A DNA stretch of 64,000 bases. It comes from Geminicoccaceae bacterium (lineage in GTDB: Bacteria; Pseudomonadota; Alphaproteobacteria; Geminicoccales; Geminicoccaceae). The stretch spans positions 682,001 to 746,000 of the forward strand of contig JACKIN010000001.1 in NCBI GenBank assembly GCA_020638495.1, given 5' to 3'. The notes beneath the pieces are model-generated. The model had not been told where the DNA came from. It was given only the letters and a program-made list of their open reading frames with translations, and did not search any database. The position numbers were made by a program, and so were the translations under genes. Positions 35,444 through 42,619 of the stretch are shown here, piece after piece (positions within the stretch are counted from its first letter, which is position 1; each line of letters starts with the position of its first letter).

Positions 35444-35899
35444 TCAGACGATCTTGCCGTCGGGGCCGATGACCCCCTTGGTCAGGATGAAGCAGGCGTA
35501 GCCGCGCCGGTCGAGCGTGGCGACCACGGCGGCGCACTTGGCGGCTTCCTCGTAGAAGGCGAAGCGCTCGATCGAGCCCATCCGCCACTCCTTGCCGGCC
35601 ACCTCGTGCACGGTGGCGAGGAGCTCCCGGTGGGCCTCGTTGAGCTCGTCCGGGGTGGCCGTCACCTCCATGCGCCGGACGGGCGTGTCGACGAAGCTGT
35701 CGAGCGGCATGACCGAGAGGATCGCCCGGGCGGCGCCGGGTGTGTCGGTCGCGAGCGCATGGCAGGGCACGCCGGCGCGGCGGGCGATCTCGTGCGCCGG
35801 GAAATTGCAGTCGACGACACAGATCGAATCGCCGTGCCCCATGTCGCGCAGCGTCTTCAAGAGATCGCCGCCGAGCAGCGGGTCGAGCCCGAGCAACAT
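35444..35899 (-). CDS. RbsD/FucU-family sugar mutarotase
   Basis: The 151-residue protein has the family core LLKTLRDMGHGDSICVVD with the active-site His of GHGD, and a C-terminal YACFILTKGVIGPDGKIV. RbsD and FucU speed up conversion between anomers of free sugars. I chose ATG 35899, since homologues begin at MLLGLDP; the upstream extension is Arg-rich and unlike the family. It heads the carbohydrate operon, and the 243 nt before it (35900-36142) should hold the promoter, though I see no clear operator there. Confidence 0.88.
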   Translation of the reverse strand: MLLGLDPLLGGDLLKTLRDMGHGDSICVVDCNFPAHEIARRAGVPCHALATDTPGAARAILSVMPLDSFVDTPVRRMEVTATPDELNEAHRELLATVHEVAGKEWRMGSIERFAFYEEAAKCAAVVATLDRRGYACFILTKGVIGPDGKIV

Positions 35900-36142
35900 T
35901 TCCTGCACCCCCCGATCATTTCGGGCGCGAAGTCGCCTTCGGCCCTTTCTTGGCGGCGGAAGATAGGCAGGAGCGAAGCGAAGCAAAAGCCGATTTCGAC
36001 AGCGGAGGCCAAAATGGCACGGGCCGGAGCGGCGTCACCGTCCAAGCCGACCTTCTGCCCCGAGGCCGTGGCAACCGGTGCGACAGCGTCGGCGCCCGCG
36101 CCCGATTTGCCGACAAGGCCACCGAGCCGGACAGCGAGCGCC

Positions 36143-36580
36143 TCAGCGCCGGAGCCGTTCCTTCAGCCCGTCGAAGCCGCCCTGGAAGACGCCGTTGGCG
36201 AAGAAGTCGAGCCACTCGTCGCGTTTGGCCAGATCGCAGTCGAAATGGGTCCACCACTCGACGAAGCAGCGGTCGCCGTCGGTCACGCTCGTGCAGCGGA
36301 GCGTGGCGAGGTAGCTCTCGACCTCGAACGGGGTCGTCTCGAAATTGTAGGTGAAGCTCATGTCCTGGTCCGAGAGGGTGAGCAGCCGCTCGCGGATGTG
36401 CGCGCCATCGGCCAGATGGATGCTGCGCACGCAGCCGATCCGATCGGCCGGCTGGCCGTCCTCGATCGCCGAGCGGGTCACCGCCGGGAGCCAGCCCGGC
36501 AAGCCGTTGAAATCGCGGACCACCGCCCAGACCTCCCTGGCCGGCCTGTCGATGACCGTGCTCGCATAGGCTTTCGGCAT
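36143..36580 (-). CDS. SRPBCC-family protein
   Basis: The 145-residue protein starts MPKAYASTVIDRPAREVW, the usual entry of a START/Bet-v-1-like fold, and ends with DFFANGVFQGGFDGLKERL, the long C-terminal helix of polyketide-cyclase-like SRPBCC proteins. Such folds hold hydrophobic ligands, and no catalytic residue can be picked. The ATG at 36580 has GGGGAGG about 5 nt upstream. It is upstream of, and same strand as, the carbohydrate operon, but a 243-nt gap suggests separate transcription. Confidence 0.85.
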   Translation of the reverse strand: MPKAYASTVIDRPAREVWAVVRDFNGLPGWLPAVTRSAIEDGQPADRIGCVRSIHLADGAHIRERLLTLSDQDMSFTYNFETTPFEVESYLATLRCTSVTDGDRCFVEWWTHFDCDLAKRDEWLDFFANGVFQGGFDGLKERLRR

Positions 36581-36674
36581 CGGAGCCTCCCCATTCCTGC
36601 CCGTTTCTCGCATGACTGACCTAGCCCCGCCCCGCCACCGCGTGCAAGCGGCGCGATGGTAACCCGCTGTTAAG

Positions 36675-36725
36675 GACAGCTGTGCTGTCATGCAGATGGT
36701 CGGTGCTCCAGCCCGACGACAGCAC
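36675..36725 (+). promoter_or_regulatory. Competing inverted repeats in the leader of the 36740 gene
   Basis: Three copies of one half-site occur just before the ribosome site: GACAGC 36675-36680, GCTGTC 36684-36689 and GACAGC 36718-36723. The middle copy can pair with the first (3-nt loop) or, as GTGCTGTC/GACAGCAC, with the third (28-nt loop). The third copy abuts GGGAG at 36726-36730. This could be an operator or a translation switch; it is only structural evidence. Confidence 0.35.
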
Positions 36726-36739
36726 GGGAGTTGCCCCTG

Positions 36740-37057
36740 ATGCGCGAACTCGGTCTCGCCCTCGCGGCCCTCGCCACACTCGCGGCCGGTGCCGCGAAGG
36801 CCGAGGAGGCTGCGCCAGCGGTCCCACGGCCATGCCACGACTACAAGGCGCTCGTCACGGCGCTCGACAAGCGCTACGGCGAGGCGCCGGTCTCGCTCGG
36901 CATGCAGAACAACGGCCACGCGCTGCAGGTCTTCGCCTCGGCCGAGAGCGGCAGCTGGACCGTGCTCTCCGTCGCCCCGGACGGGACCGGCTGCATCGTC
37001 GCCGCCGGCCGCCACTGGCAGACCCGCAAGCCCGGGACGAGCGACCCGGCCGCCTGA
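36740..37057 (+). CDS. Small secreted protein, unknown function
   Basis: The 105-residue product has a clear Sec signal peptide (MRELGLALAALATLAAGAAKA) and a mature part of about 84 residues. Two cysteines (RPCHDY and GTGCIVA) could form a disulfide. I see KALVTALDKRYGEAPVSLGM and the ending WTVLSVAPDGTGCIVAAGRHW, a pattern common in alphaproteobacterial periplasmic proteins of unknown role. ATG 36740 is preferred to TTG 36731 since GGGAG lies 9 nt before it. It is divergent from the SRPBCC gene. Confidence 0.78.
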   Translation: MRELGLALAALATLAAGAAKAEEAAPAVPRPCHDYKALVTALDKRYGEAPVSLGMQNNGHALQVFASAESGSWTVLSVAPDGTGCIVAAGRHWQTRKPGTSDPAA

Positions 37058-37138
37058 ATGCGGGTCGCCGTGTCAGCGGCCTTGTGACACTGGCGCCTTC
37101 CTTGATACGCTTCCTGGACAAGCGGGGAGCGGGCGAAC

Positions 37139-38863
37139 ATGGCGGGCGATACGGCCGAAGGGCAGCGGCGGGCGAAGCGCGGCGACGGCAAGGGCCGGCG
37201 CACCGCGCGCGGCCGTCAGGTCGATCCCCGGGCGGCCGGGGAGATCCGCGAGCTGCTCGGCGACCGGCCGCGACGCCCTGACCTCCTGATCGAGCACCTG
37301 CATCTGATCCAGGACCGGTTCGGCCATCTCGGCGCCGCCCATCTGGCGGCACTGGCCGAGGAAATGAAGCTCGCCCAGGTCGAGGTCTACGAGGTCGCGA
37401 CCTTCTATGCGCATTTCGACGTGGTGAAGGAGGGCGAGACCCCGCCCCCGCCGGTCACGCTGCGCGTCTGCGACAGCCTCACCTGCGCGCTGCTCGGCGC
37501 CGACCGCCTGATGGCGGAGCTCGCCGCCGCCGCCGATCCTTCGAAGATCCGGGTCGTGCCCGCCCCCTGCATGGGCGCCTGTCACCGCGCACCCAATGTC
37601 GCCGTCGGGCACCGGCGGGTCGGCCATGCCACGGCGAGCTCGGTGCTGGCTGCCGCGACCGATGGCCACGGTGCTGTCGAGCTGCCCGAGGCGATCGAGC
37701 TCTCGCAGTATCGGGCGAGCGGCGGCTATGCGCTCTTCGAGCGGCTGCGCGATCAGCCGCCCGGCGATGCCGATAGCGGGCCGGTCGCCGAGTTCATCAA
37801 GAGACTGGAGGGCTCGGGCCTGCGCGGGCTCGGCGGGGCCGGCTTCCCCACCGGCCGCAAATGGCAGATCGTCCGGGCCCAGCCGGGGCCGCGCCATCTC
37901 TGCGTCAATGCCGACGAGGGCGAGCCCGGCACCTTCAAGGACGGCCACTATCTCACCACCGACCCGCACCGCTTTCTCGAAGGGATGCTGATCGCCGGCT
38001 GGTCGATCGAGGCCGAGAAGTGCTGGATCTACCTGCGTGACGAGTACCCGGAAGCGCGCCATCTGCTCGCCCGCGAGATCCTGGCGCTGGAGCAGGCCGG
38101 GCTCGTCGCCCCGGGCCATATCGAGCTGCGCCGCGGCGCCGGCTCCTACATCTGCGGCGAGGAATCGGCGATGATCGAGAGCCTCGAGGGCAAGCGCGGC
38201 CTGCCCCGGCATCGCCCGCCCTTTGTCGCCGAGGTCGGCCTCTTCGGCCGGCCGACGCTCGTGAACAATGTCGAGACCCTCTACTGGATCCGCGACATCG
38301 TCGAGCGCGGCCCCGAATGGTTCGCGGCCCAGGGCCGGAACGGGTCGAAGGGCCTGCGCTCCTACTCCGTCTCCGGCCGGGTCCGAGACCCCGGGGTCAA
38401 GCTGGCGCCGGCCGGCATCACCGCCGCCGAGCTGATCGACGAATTTTGCGGCGGCATGGCCGATGGCCACCGCTTTCGGGCTTATCTGCCGGGTGGTGCT
38501 TCGGGCGGCATCCTGCCGGCGAGCATGGCGGATATTCCGCTCGATTTCGGCAAGCTCGAGCATCTGGGCTGCTTCGTCGGCAGCCACGCCGTCGTGGTCC
38601 TCTCCGACCAGGACGACGTCAGGGCGGCAGCGCTCAATCTCCTGCGCTTCTTTCGCGAGGAATCCTGCGGCCAGTGCACCCCCTGCCGCAGCGGCACTGC
38701 CAAGGCCGTGGCGCTGATGGAGCGAGAGACCTGGGACCAGGCGCTGCTCGCCGAGCTCGCCACCGCGATGACCGACGCCTCGATCTGCGGCCTCGGCCAG
38801 GCCGCCGGCAACCCCATCCGCTCGGTGATGCGGTTCTTTCCCGAGGCGTTCCAGAACCCCTAG
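37139..38863 (+). CDS. Fused NuoE-NuoF-type NADH-binding subunit (FdhB-like)
   Basis: The 574-residue protein joins two domains. The thioredoxin-like NuoE domain (about 30-165) has the 2Fe-2S ligands Cys111, Cys116, Cys144 and Cys148. The NuoF domain has the NADH/FMN loop GLGGAGFPTGRKW at 230-242, NADEGEPGTFKDG at 257-269, and 4Fe-4S ligands Cys510, Cys513, Cys516 and Cys550. Length and fusion match the beta subunit of NAD-dependent formate dehydrogenase of the Methylorubrum Fdh1 type. No formate dehydrogenase alpha subunit or other Nuo gene is adjacent, so its partner is not visible here and a hydrogenase or other diaphorase role remains open. Confidence 0.88.
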   Translation: MAGDTAEGQRRAKRGDGKGRRTARGRQVDPRAAGEIRELLGDRPRRPDLLIEHLHLIQDRFGHLGAAHLAALAEEMKLAQVEVYEVATFYAHFDVVKEGETPPPPVTLRVCDSLTCALLGADRLMAELAAAADPSKIRVVPAPCMGACHRAPNVAVGHRRVGHATASSVLAAATDGHGAVELPEAIELSQYRASGGYALFERLRDQPPGDADSGPVAEFIKRLEGSGLRGLGGAGFPTGRKWQIVRAQPGPRHLCVNADEGEPGTFKDGHYLTTDPHRFLEGMLIAGWSIEAEKCWIYLRDEYPEARHLLAREILALEQAGLVAPGHIELRRGAGSYICGEESAMIESLEGKRGLPRHRPPFVAEVGLFGRPTLVNNVETLYWIRDIVERGPEWFAAQGRNGSKGLRSYSVSGRVRDPGVKLAPAGITAAELIDEFCGGMADGHRFRAYLPGGASGGILPASMADIPLDFGKLEHLGCFVGSHAVVVLSDQDDVRAAALNLLRFFREESCGQCTPCRSGTAKAVALMERETWDQALLAELATAMTDASICGLGQAAGNPIRSVMRFFPEAFQNP

Positions 38864-38884
38864 GCGCGGCCGTGCGCCGGCGGC

Positions 38885-39811
38885 TCAGCCTTCGAGCGCG
38901 GCGAGGATGCGGCTGGCGATCAGGCTCGAGACGCGGACATTGCTCTCCTCCGTCACCCCGGCGATGTGCGGGGTGAGGACGAGGTTGGGTGCCCCGGCGA
39001 AAGCGGCAGCCGCCTCGCGGGTCAGGGGCTCGGTGGCGAAGACGTCGAGGGCGGCGCCGCCGAGCCGGCGCTGCCTGAGGGCCTCGCCGAGCGCTGCCTC
39101 GTCGACCACGCCGCCGCGGGCCGCGTTGACGAGGATGGCATCGGGGCGCATCCGCCGCAGGGCAGCGTCGTCGATCAGGTGGCGCGTGCCGTCGGTCAGC
39201 GGCACGTGCAGCGAGACGACGTCGGCGACGCCCAGAAGCTCGTCGAGCGCGCACTTGCGCACGCGGTCCCAGGCCGGATCGCCGTTCGGCAGATAGGGGT
39301 CGAAGGCGGCGACCCTCATGCCGAGCGCCAGGGCCTTCGCCTTGACCAGCCGGGCGATCGAGCCGAGGCCGACGAGGCCCATGGTGCGCCCGGCGAGCTC
39401 GCGGCCGATCAGGGCGTTACGCGGCCATTCGCCGGCGAGCATTTGGGCGTTGGCGGCGTAGGCGCCGCGCAGCAGCATGAGCGACGTGGTGATCACGTAC
39501 TCGGCGACGCTGAGGTCGTTGGCGCCCGAGGCCGGGAAGACCTCGATCCCGCGCGCCTTGCAGGCGTCGAGGTCGATATTGTCGAGCCCGACGCCGAGCC
39601 GGCCCACCGCCTCGAGCCTTGGCGCCGCCTCGAGCAGGGCACCCCTGACCTGGGTACGGTTGCGGACGACGAGGGCTCGGGCATCGGCGAGGAGGGCGGC
39701 CAGCGCTTGCGGCTGGTCGACCAGGGTCTGATCGTAGGTGGTCGGGTGGTGCCGGCCGAGCTCGGCCACCGCCGCCTCGTCCATGAACTCGCTGATCACG
39801 ATCGTCGGCAT
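38885..39811 (-). CDS. D-isomer-specific 2-hydroxyacid dehydrogenase
   Basis: The 308-residue enzyme has the catalytic triad Arg232 (VNAARGG), Glu261 (FATEP) and His282 (LTPHIAG). Its NAD loop reads GLVGLGSIARLVKA, where the third glycine of GxGxxG is alanine. It interconverts a 2-keto acid and a D-2-hydroxy acid, as in phosphoglycerate or hydroxypyruvate dehydrogenases. AGGGGAGGG lies 5 nt before ATG 39811; the longer frame is unsupported. It is convergent with the NuoEF gene (21 nt) and divergent from the PfkB kinase. Confidence 0.9.
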   Translation of the reverse strand: MPTIVISEFMDEAAVAELGRHHPTTYDQTLVDQPQALAALLADARALVVRNRTQVRGALLEAAPRLEAVGRLGVGLDNIDLDACKARGIEVFPASGANDLSVAEYVITTSLMLLRGAYAANAQMLAGEWPRNALIGRELAGRTMGLVGLGSIARLVKAKALALGMRVAAFDPYLPNGDPAWDRVRKCALDELLGVADVVSLHVPLTDGTRHLIDDAALRRMRPDAILVNAARGGVVDEAALGEALRQRRLGGAALDVFATEPLTREAAAAFAGAPNLVLTPHIAGVTEESNVRVSSLIASRILAALEG

Positions 39812-39890
39812 CGTCACCCTCCCCTGTCTCGACCTGCTCACGCGCGCCGTGCTATCGGCCCCGCCATAGCAGGCAGGTGGCGGCGGTGGA

Positions 39891-40808
39891 ATGGCGCGGG
39901 TTCTGACCCTGGGCATCGCGGTGCTCGATACGGTGCTCGGGCTGGCGCGGCTGCCGAGCGGGGGCGGCAAGCACTACGCCAGGGCGCGGGCCGAGGTGGT
40001 CGGCGGCATCGCCGCCAATGCCGCCATCGCCATCGTCCGGCTCGGCGGCGAGGCGCTGCTCGCCAGCCGCTTCGGCGACGATCTGGTGGGCGAGCGGCTG
40101 CAGGCCGAGCTCGCCGCCACCGGGGTCGATACTTCCCGGGTCGAGTGGCTCGGCAGCGTGGCGAGCTCCATCTCGACCATCCTGGTCGACGACAAGGGTG
40201 AGCGGCTGCTCGTCAACCACAGCGATCCGGCCCTCTTCCACGGGCCCGCGTCACCGTTCGACGACCTCGTGGTGGACGCCGTCATGACCGACACCCTCTG
40301 GCCGGACGGCGCAATCCCTGCCCTGCAGCGCGCCCGGGCGCTGGCTGTGCCCGGCGTGCTCGATTTCGACCGGGTGCCGCGGCGCATGACGGGCGAGCTG
40401 CTCGCAGCCGCGAGCCATGTCGTCTTCGGCCAGCAGGGGCTCGAGGCCTTTGCCGGCACCACGTCGATCGAGATGGGCCTGCGGTCGGCGGCCCGCCAGA
40501 CCGACGCCTGGCTCGCCTGCACGGCGGGCGGCGACGGCGTCTACTGGCTCGATGGCGCCGCGCTCCGGCATCTGCCGGCGTTCCCGATCGAGGCGGTCGA
40601 CACGCTGGGCGCCGGCGACGTCTTCCACGGCGCCTTCGCCCTGGCTCTGGGCGAAGGGCGAGGGATCGAGGCGTCATTGCGTTTCGCCAGCGCCGCGGCA
40701 GCGCTCAAGTGCACAGGCTTCGGCAGCGGGGCGATGAGCCCGGGCCGGGCGGAGGTGGAGCGGTTTCTGGTGGAGCAGTCCGACCTGCCTGTGGTCGAGC
40801 CTCGTTGA
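39891..40808 (+). CDS. PfkB-family sugar kinase
   Basis: The 305-residue kinase has the N-terminal VVGGIAANAAIAIVRLGG signature (about 37-54) and the C-terminal DTLGAGDVFHGAFA with catalytic Asp243 and the anion-hole GAGD. It phosphorylates a sugar or sugar derivative with ATP. The overall look recalls sulfofructose kinase and ribokinase relatives, but none of the other sulfoquinovose genes is present, so I do not name the substrate. It is divergent from the 2-hydroxyacid dehydrogenase, 79 nt apart. Confidence 0.9.
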   Translation: MARVLTLGIAVLDTVLGLARLPSGGGKHYARARAEVVGGIAANAAIAIVRLGGEALLASRFGDDLVGERLQAELAATGVDTSRVEWLGSVASSISTILVDDKGERLLVNHSDPALFHGPASPFDDLVVDAVMTDTLWPDGAIPALQRARALAVPGVLDFDRVPRRMTGELLAAASHVVFGQQGLEAFAGTTSIEMGLRSAARQTDAWLACTAGGDGVYWLDGAALRHLPAFPIEAVDTLGAGDVFHGAFALALGEGRGIEASLRFASAAAALKCTGFGSGAMSPGRAEVERFLVEQSDLPVVEPR

Positions 40809-40825
40809 GTCCTGGCGGCACATTT

Positions 40826-40842
40826 GCTATCATAACGATAGC
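40826..40842. promoter_or_regulatory. Probable FitAB operator (inverted repeat)
   Basis: GCTATC (40826-40831) and GATAGC (40837-40842) form an exact 6-nt inverted repeat around ATAAC. The repeat lies 24 nt before the antitoxin ATG in an AT-rich patch between two genes. Ribbon-helix-helix antitoxins such as FitA bind repeats of this kind to repress their own operon. This assignment is by position and symmetry. Confidence 0.5.
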
Positions 40843-40865
40843 CAATGCTTGGGAGTGGATTGGAA

Positions 40866-41096
40866 ATGGCGACGCTCCTCGTTCGCAAGCTCGATGACAA
40901 TCTGGTCGATCGCCTGAAACGGCGGGCAGCTTCGCATGGGCGGTCGGTCGAGGCCGAGCATCGCGCCATTCTGGAGGAGGCGCTCGAGCCACGGGGCATG
41001 AGCGGCCGGGAGTTCCTCGAGATCATGAGCCGCGCGCCACGAGTCGAGCTGGAGCTGCCCGAGGACGAAGAGATCCAGCCGGCGACTTTCGATTGA
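40866..41096 (+). CDS. FitA/VapB-type ribbon-helix-helix antitoxin
   Basis: From ATG 40866 the product is 76 residues. It begins MATLLVRKLDDNLVDRLKRR, a ribbon-helix-helix DNA-binding domain of the FitA type (HGRSVEAEHRAILEEAL follows). The acidic C-terminus (ELPEDEEIQPATFD) would bind the toxin's active site. GGGAG lies about 10 nt upstream; an in-frame ATG at 40845 falls in the operator region and is less likely. The stop overlaps the toxin start (TTGA). It is expected to repress its own promoter together with the toxin. Confidence 0.88.
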   Translation: MATLLVRKLDDNLVDRLKRRAASHGRSVEAEHRAILEEALEPRGMSGREFLEIMSRAPRVELELPEDEEIQPATFD

Positions 41097-41521
41097 GCGG
41101 CTATGTGCTCGATACCAATCTGGTCAGCGAGACGGCACGCGCGAAGCCCGATGCACTAGCGCTCGACTGGCTTTCGGCGAAACCCGAGGGCTCTCTGTTC
41201 CTGACCGCAACGGTCATCGCCGAGCTGGCGTCCGGAGTCGAGCGGATGCCGCATGGACGCCGCCGCGAGCTGGTTGCTGGTTGGCTGCAGGATGCCGTGC
41301 TCAACCGATTCGGCGACCGAATTCTTCCGTTCGATCTCGAGGCAGCGCTCGAGTATGGAGCACTCATAGCCCGGGCGCGCGCCGCCGGCCGTCCCGCAAC
41401 CATCGCCGACACGCAGATCGCCGCCGTCGCCTCTGTGCATGGTCTCGGCGTCGCCACCCGCGACGTCGCGGACTATGCCGGGTTCGGCGTGCCGCTGGTC
41501 AATCCCTGGCAAGGCGCGTAA
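41093..41521 (+). CDS. FitB/VapC-type PIN-domain toxin
   Basis: The 142-residue PIN ribonuclease has the acidic cluster Asp7 (VLDTNLVSE), Glu44 (IAELASG), Asp106 (TIADTQIAA) and Asp124 (ATRDVADY), so the active site looks intact. It likely cleaves RNA when freed from the FitA antitoxin. The TTG start overlaps the antitoxin stop by 4 nt, which keeps toxin synthesis tied to antitoxin synthesis. The pair lies between the PfkB kinase and the third Gfo/Idh gene with no other mobile signature. Confidence 0.9.
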   Translation: MSGYVLDTNLVSETARAKPDALALDWLSAKPEGSLFLTATVIAELASGVERMPHGRRRELVAGWLQDAVLNRFGDRILPFDLEAALEYGALIARARAAGRPATIADTQIAAVASVHGLGVATRDVADYAGFGVPLVNPWQGA

Positions 41522-41560
41522 AGCCCGGCGCCTGAACCGCCTTACCGATCAGGGACGACC

Positions 41561-42601
41561 ATGCGCTACGCGATCATCGGCTCCGGCATGATGGGCCAGG
41601 AGCATATCGAGAACATCAAGCTTCTGCCCGACAGCAGCGTCGTGGCGCTGGCCGACCCGGACGAGGGGATGCGGCGGCAGGCGGCCGGCCGCTGCGGGCC
41701 GGAGGTGCGGACCTTCGCCGACTACCGGGAGCTTTTGGGCGCCGGCGGCATCGATGCGCTGGTGATCGTCACGCCGAACTACACCCATCGGGCGGTGCTC
41801 ATGGACGCGCTCGCGACCGGCCTGCCGATCCTGACCGAGAAGCCGCTCTGCACCACGGTCGAGGATTGCGACGCCGTCCTGGCGGCGGCCGAGGGACGGG
41901 CGGCGCCGGTCTGGGTGGCGATGGAGTACCGCTTCATGCCGCCGGTGGCGCGGCTGATCGAGGAGGTGCGCAAGGGGACGGTCGGCAGGCTGCGGATGCT
42001 CTCGATCCGCGAGCACCGCTTCCCGTTCCTCAAGAAGGTCGGCGACTGGAACCGCTTCGCCCGCAACACCGGCGGCACCATGGTCGAGAAGTGCTGCCAC
42101 TATTTCGACCTGATGCGGCTCATTGTCGGGGCCGAGGCGGTCCGGCTCTACGCCTCGGGCGGGCAGGACGTGAACCATCTGGACGAGACTTATGGCGGCG
42201 AGCGGCCGGACATCGTCGACAACGGCTATGTCGTCGTGGATTTCGCCAACGGCGTCAGGGCGATGCTCGATCTCTGCATGTTCGCGGAGGTGTCGCGGGA
42301 CCAGGAGGAGATCGCGGCGGTCGGCGACCGGGGCAAGGTCGAGTGCGGCACGCCGTCCTCCAGGCTCTGGATCGGCCGGCGCGACACGGGCGAGCTGACC
42401 GAGGAGGTGGTGCCGGTCGACGAGACCGTGCTCGCCGCCGGCCAGCATCATGGCTCGACCTACTACCAGCATCGGGCCTTTCTCGAGCTGGTGAAGCAGG
42501 GCGGCAGGCCGGAGGTCAGCCTGCACGACGGGCGCATGGCGGTCATGATGGGGGCCGCCGCCGAGCGGTCGATGCGGGAACGGGTGCCGGTGACCTTCTG
42601 A
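41561..42601 (+). CDS. Gfo/Idh/MocA dehydrogenase 3
   Basis: The 346-residue oxidoreductase begins MRYAIIGSGMMGQEHIENI, a GSGMMG dinucleotide motif, and has the EKPLCT triad near residue 95. GTMVEKCCHYFDLMR (about 169-183) supplies the active-site His/Asp. It differs clearly from the two Gfo/Idh enzymes at 29036 and 31331. It may be a sugar or inositol dehydrogenase. It is 18 nt upstream of the MBOAT gene on the same strand, which raises the option that it makes a sugar for a modified surface polymer. Confidence 0.88.
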   Translation: MRYAIIGSGMMGQEHIENIKLLPDSSVVALADPDEGMRRQAAGRCGPEVRTFADYRELLGAGGIDALVIVTPNYTHRAVLMDALATGLPILTEKPLCTTVEDCDAVLAAAEGRAAPVWVAMEYRFMPPVARLIEEVRKGTVGRLRMLSIREHRFPFLKKVGDWNRFARNTGGTMVEKCCHYFDLMRLIVGAEAVRLYASGGQDVNHLDETYGGERPDIVDNGYVVVDFANGVRAMLDLCMFAEVSRDQEEIAAVGDRGKVECGTPSSRLWIGRRDTGELTEEVVPVDETVLAAGQHHGSTYYQHRAFLELVKQGGRPEVSLHDGRMAVMMGAAAERSMRERVPVTF

Positions 42602-42619
42602 GCCGCCCGCGCCGCCGAC

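Noticed and set aside
28395..35899. Naming the sugar cluster genes lgdA, lgdB1, lgdB2 and lgdC.
   Set aside because: Resemblance is in architecture and remembered motifs only. Substrate specificity cannot be read, and there are extra genes not in the levoglucosan pathway.
39891..40808. Sulfofructose kinase (YihV) for the PfkB protein.
   Set aside because: No other sulfoglycolysis genes are present, and PfkB subfamilies cannot be separated by eye.
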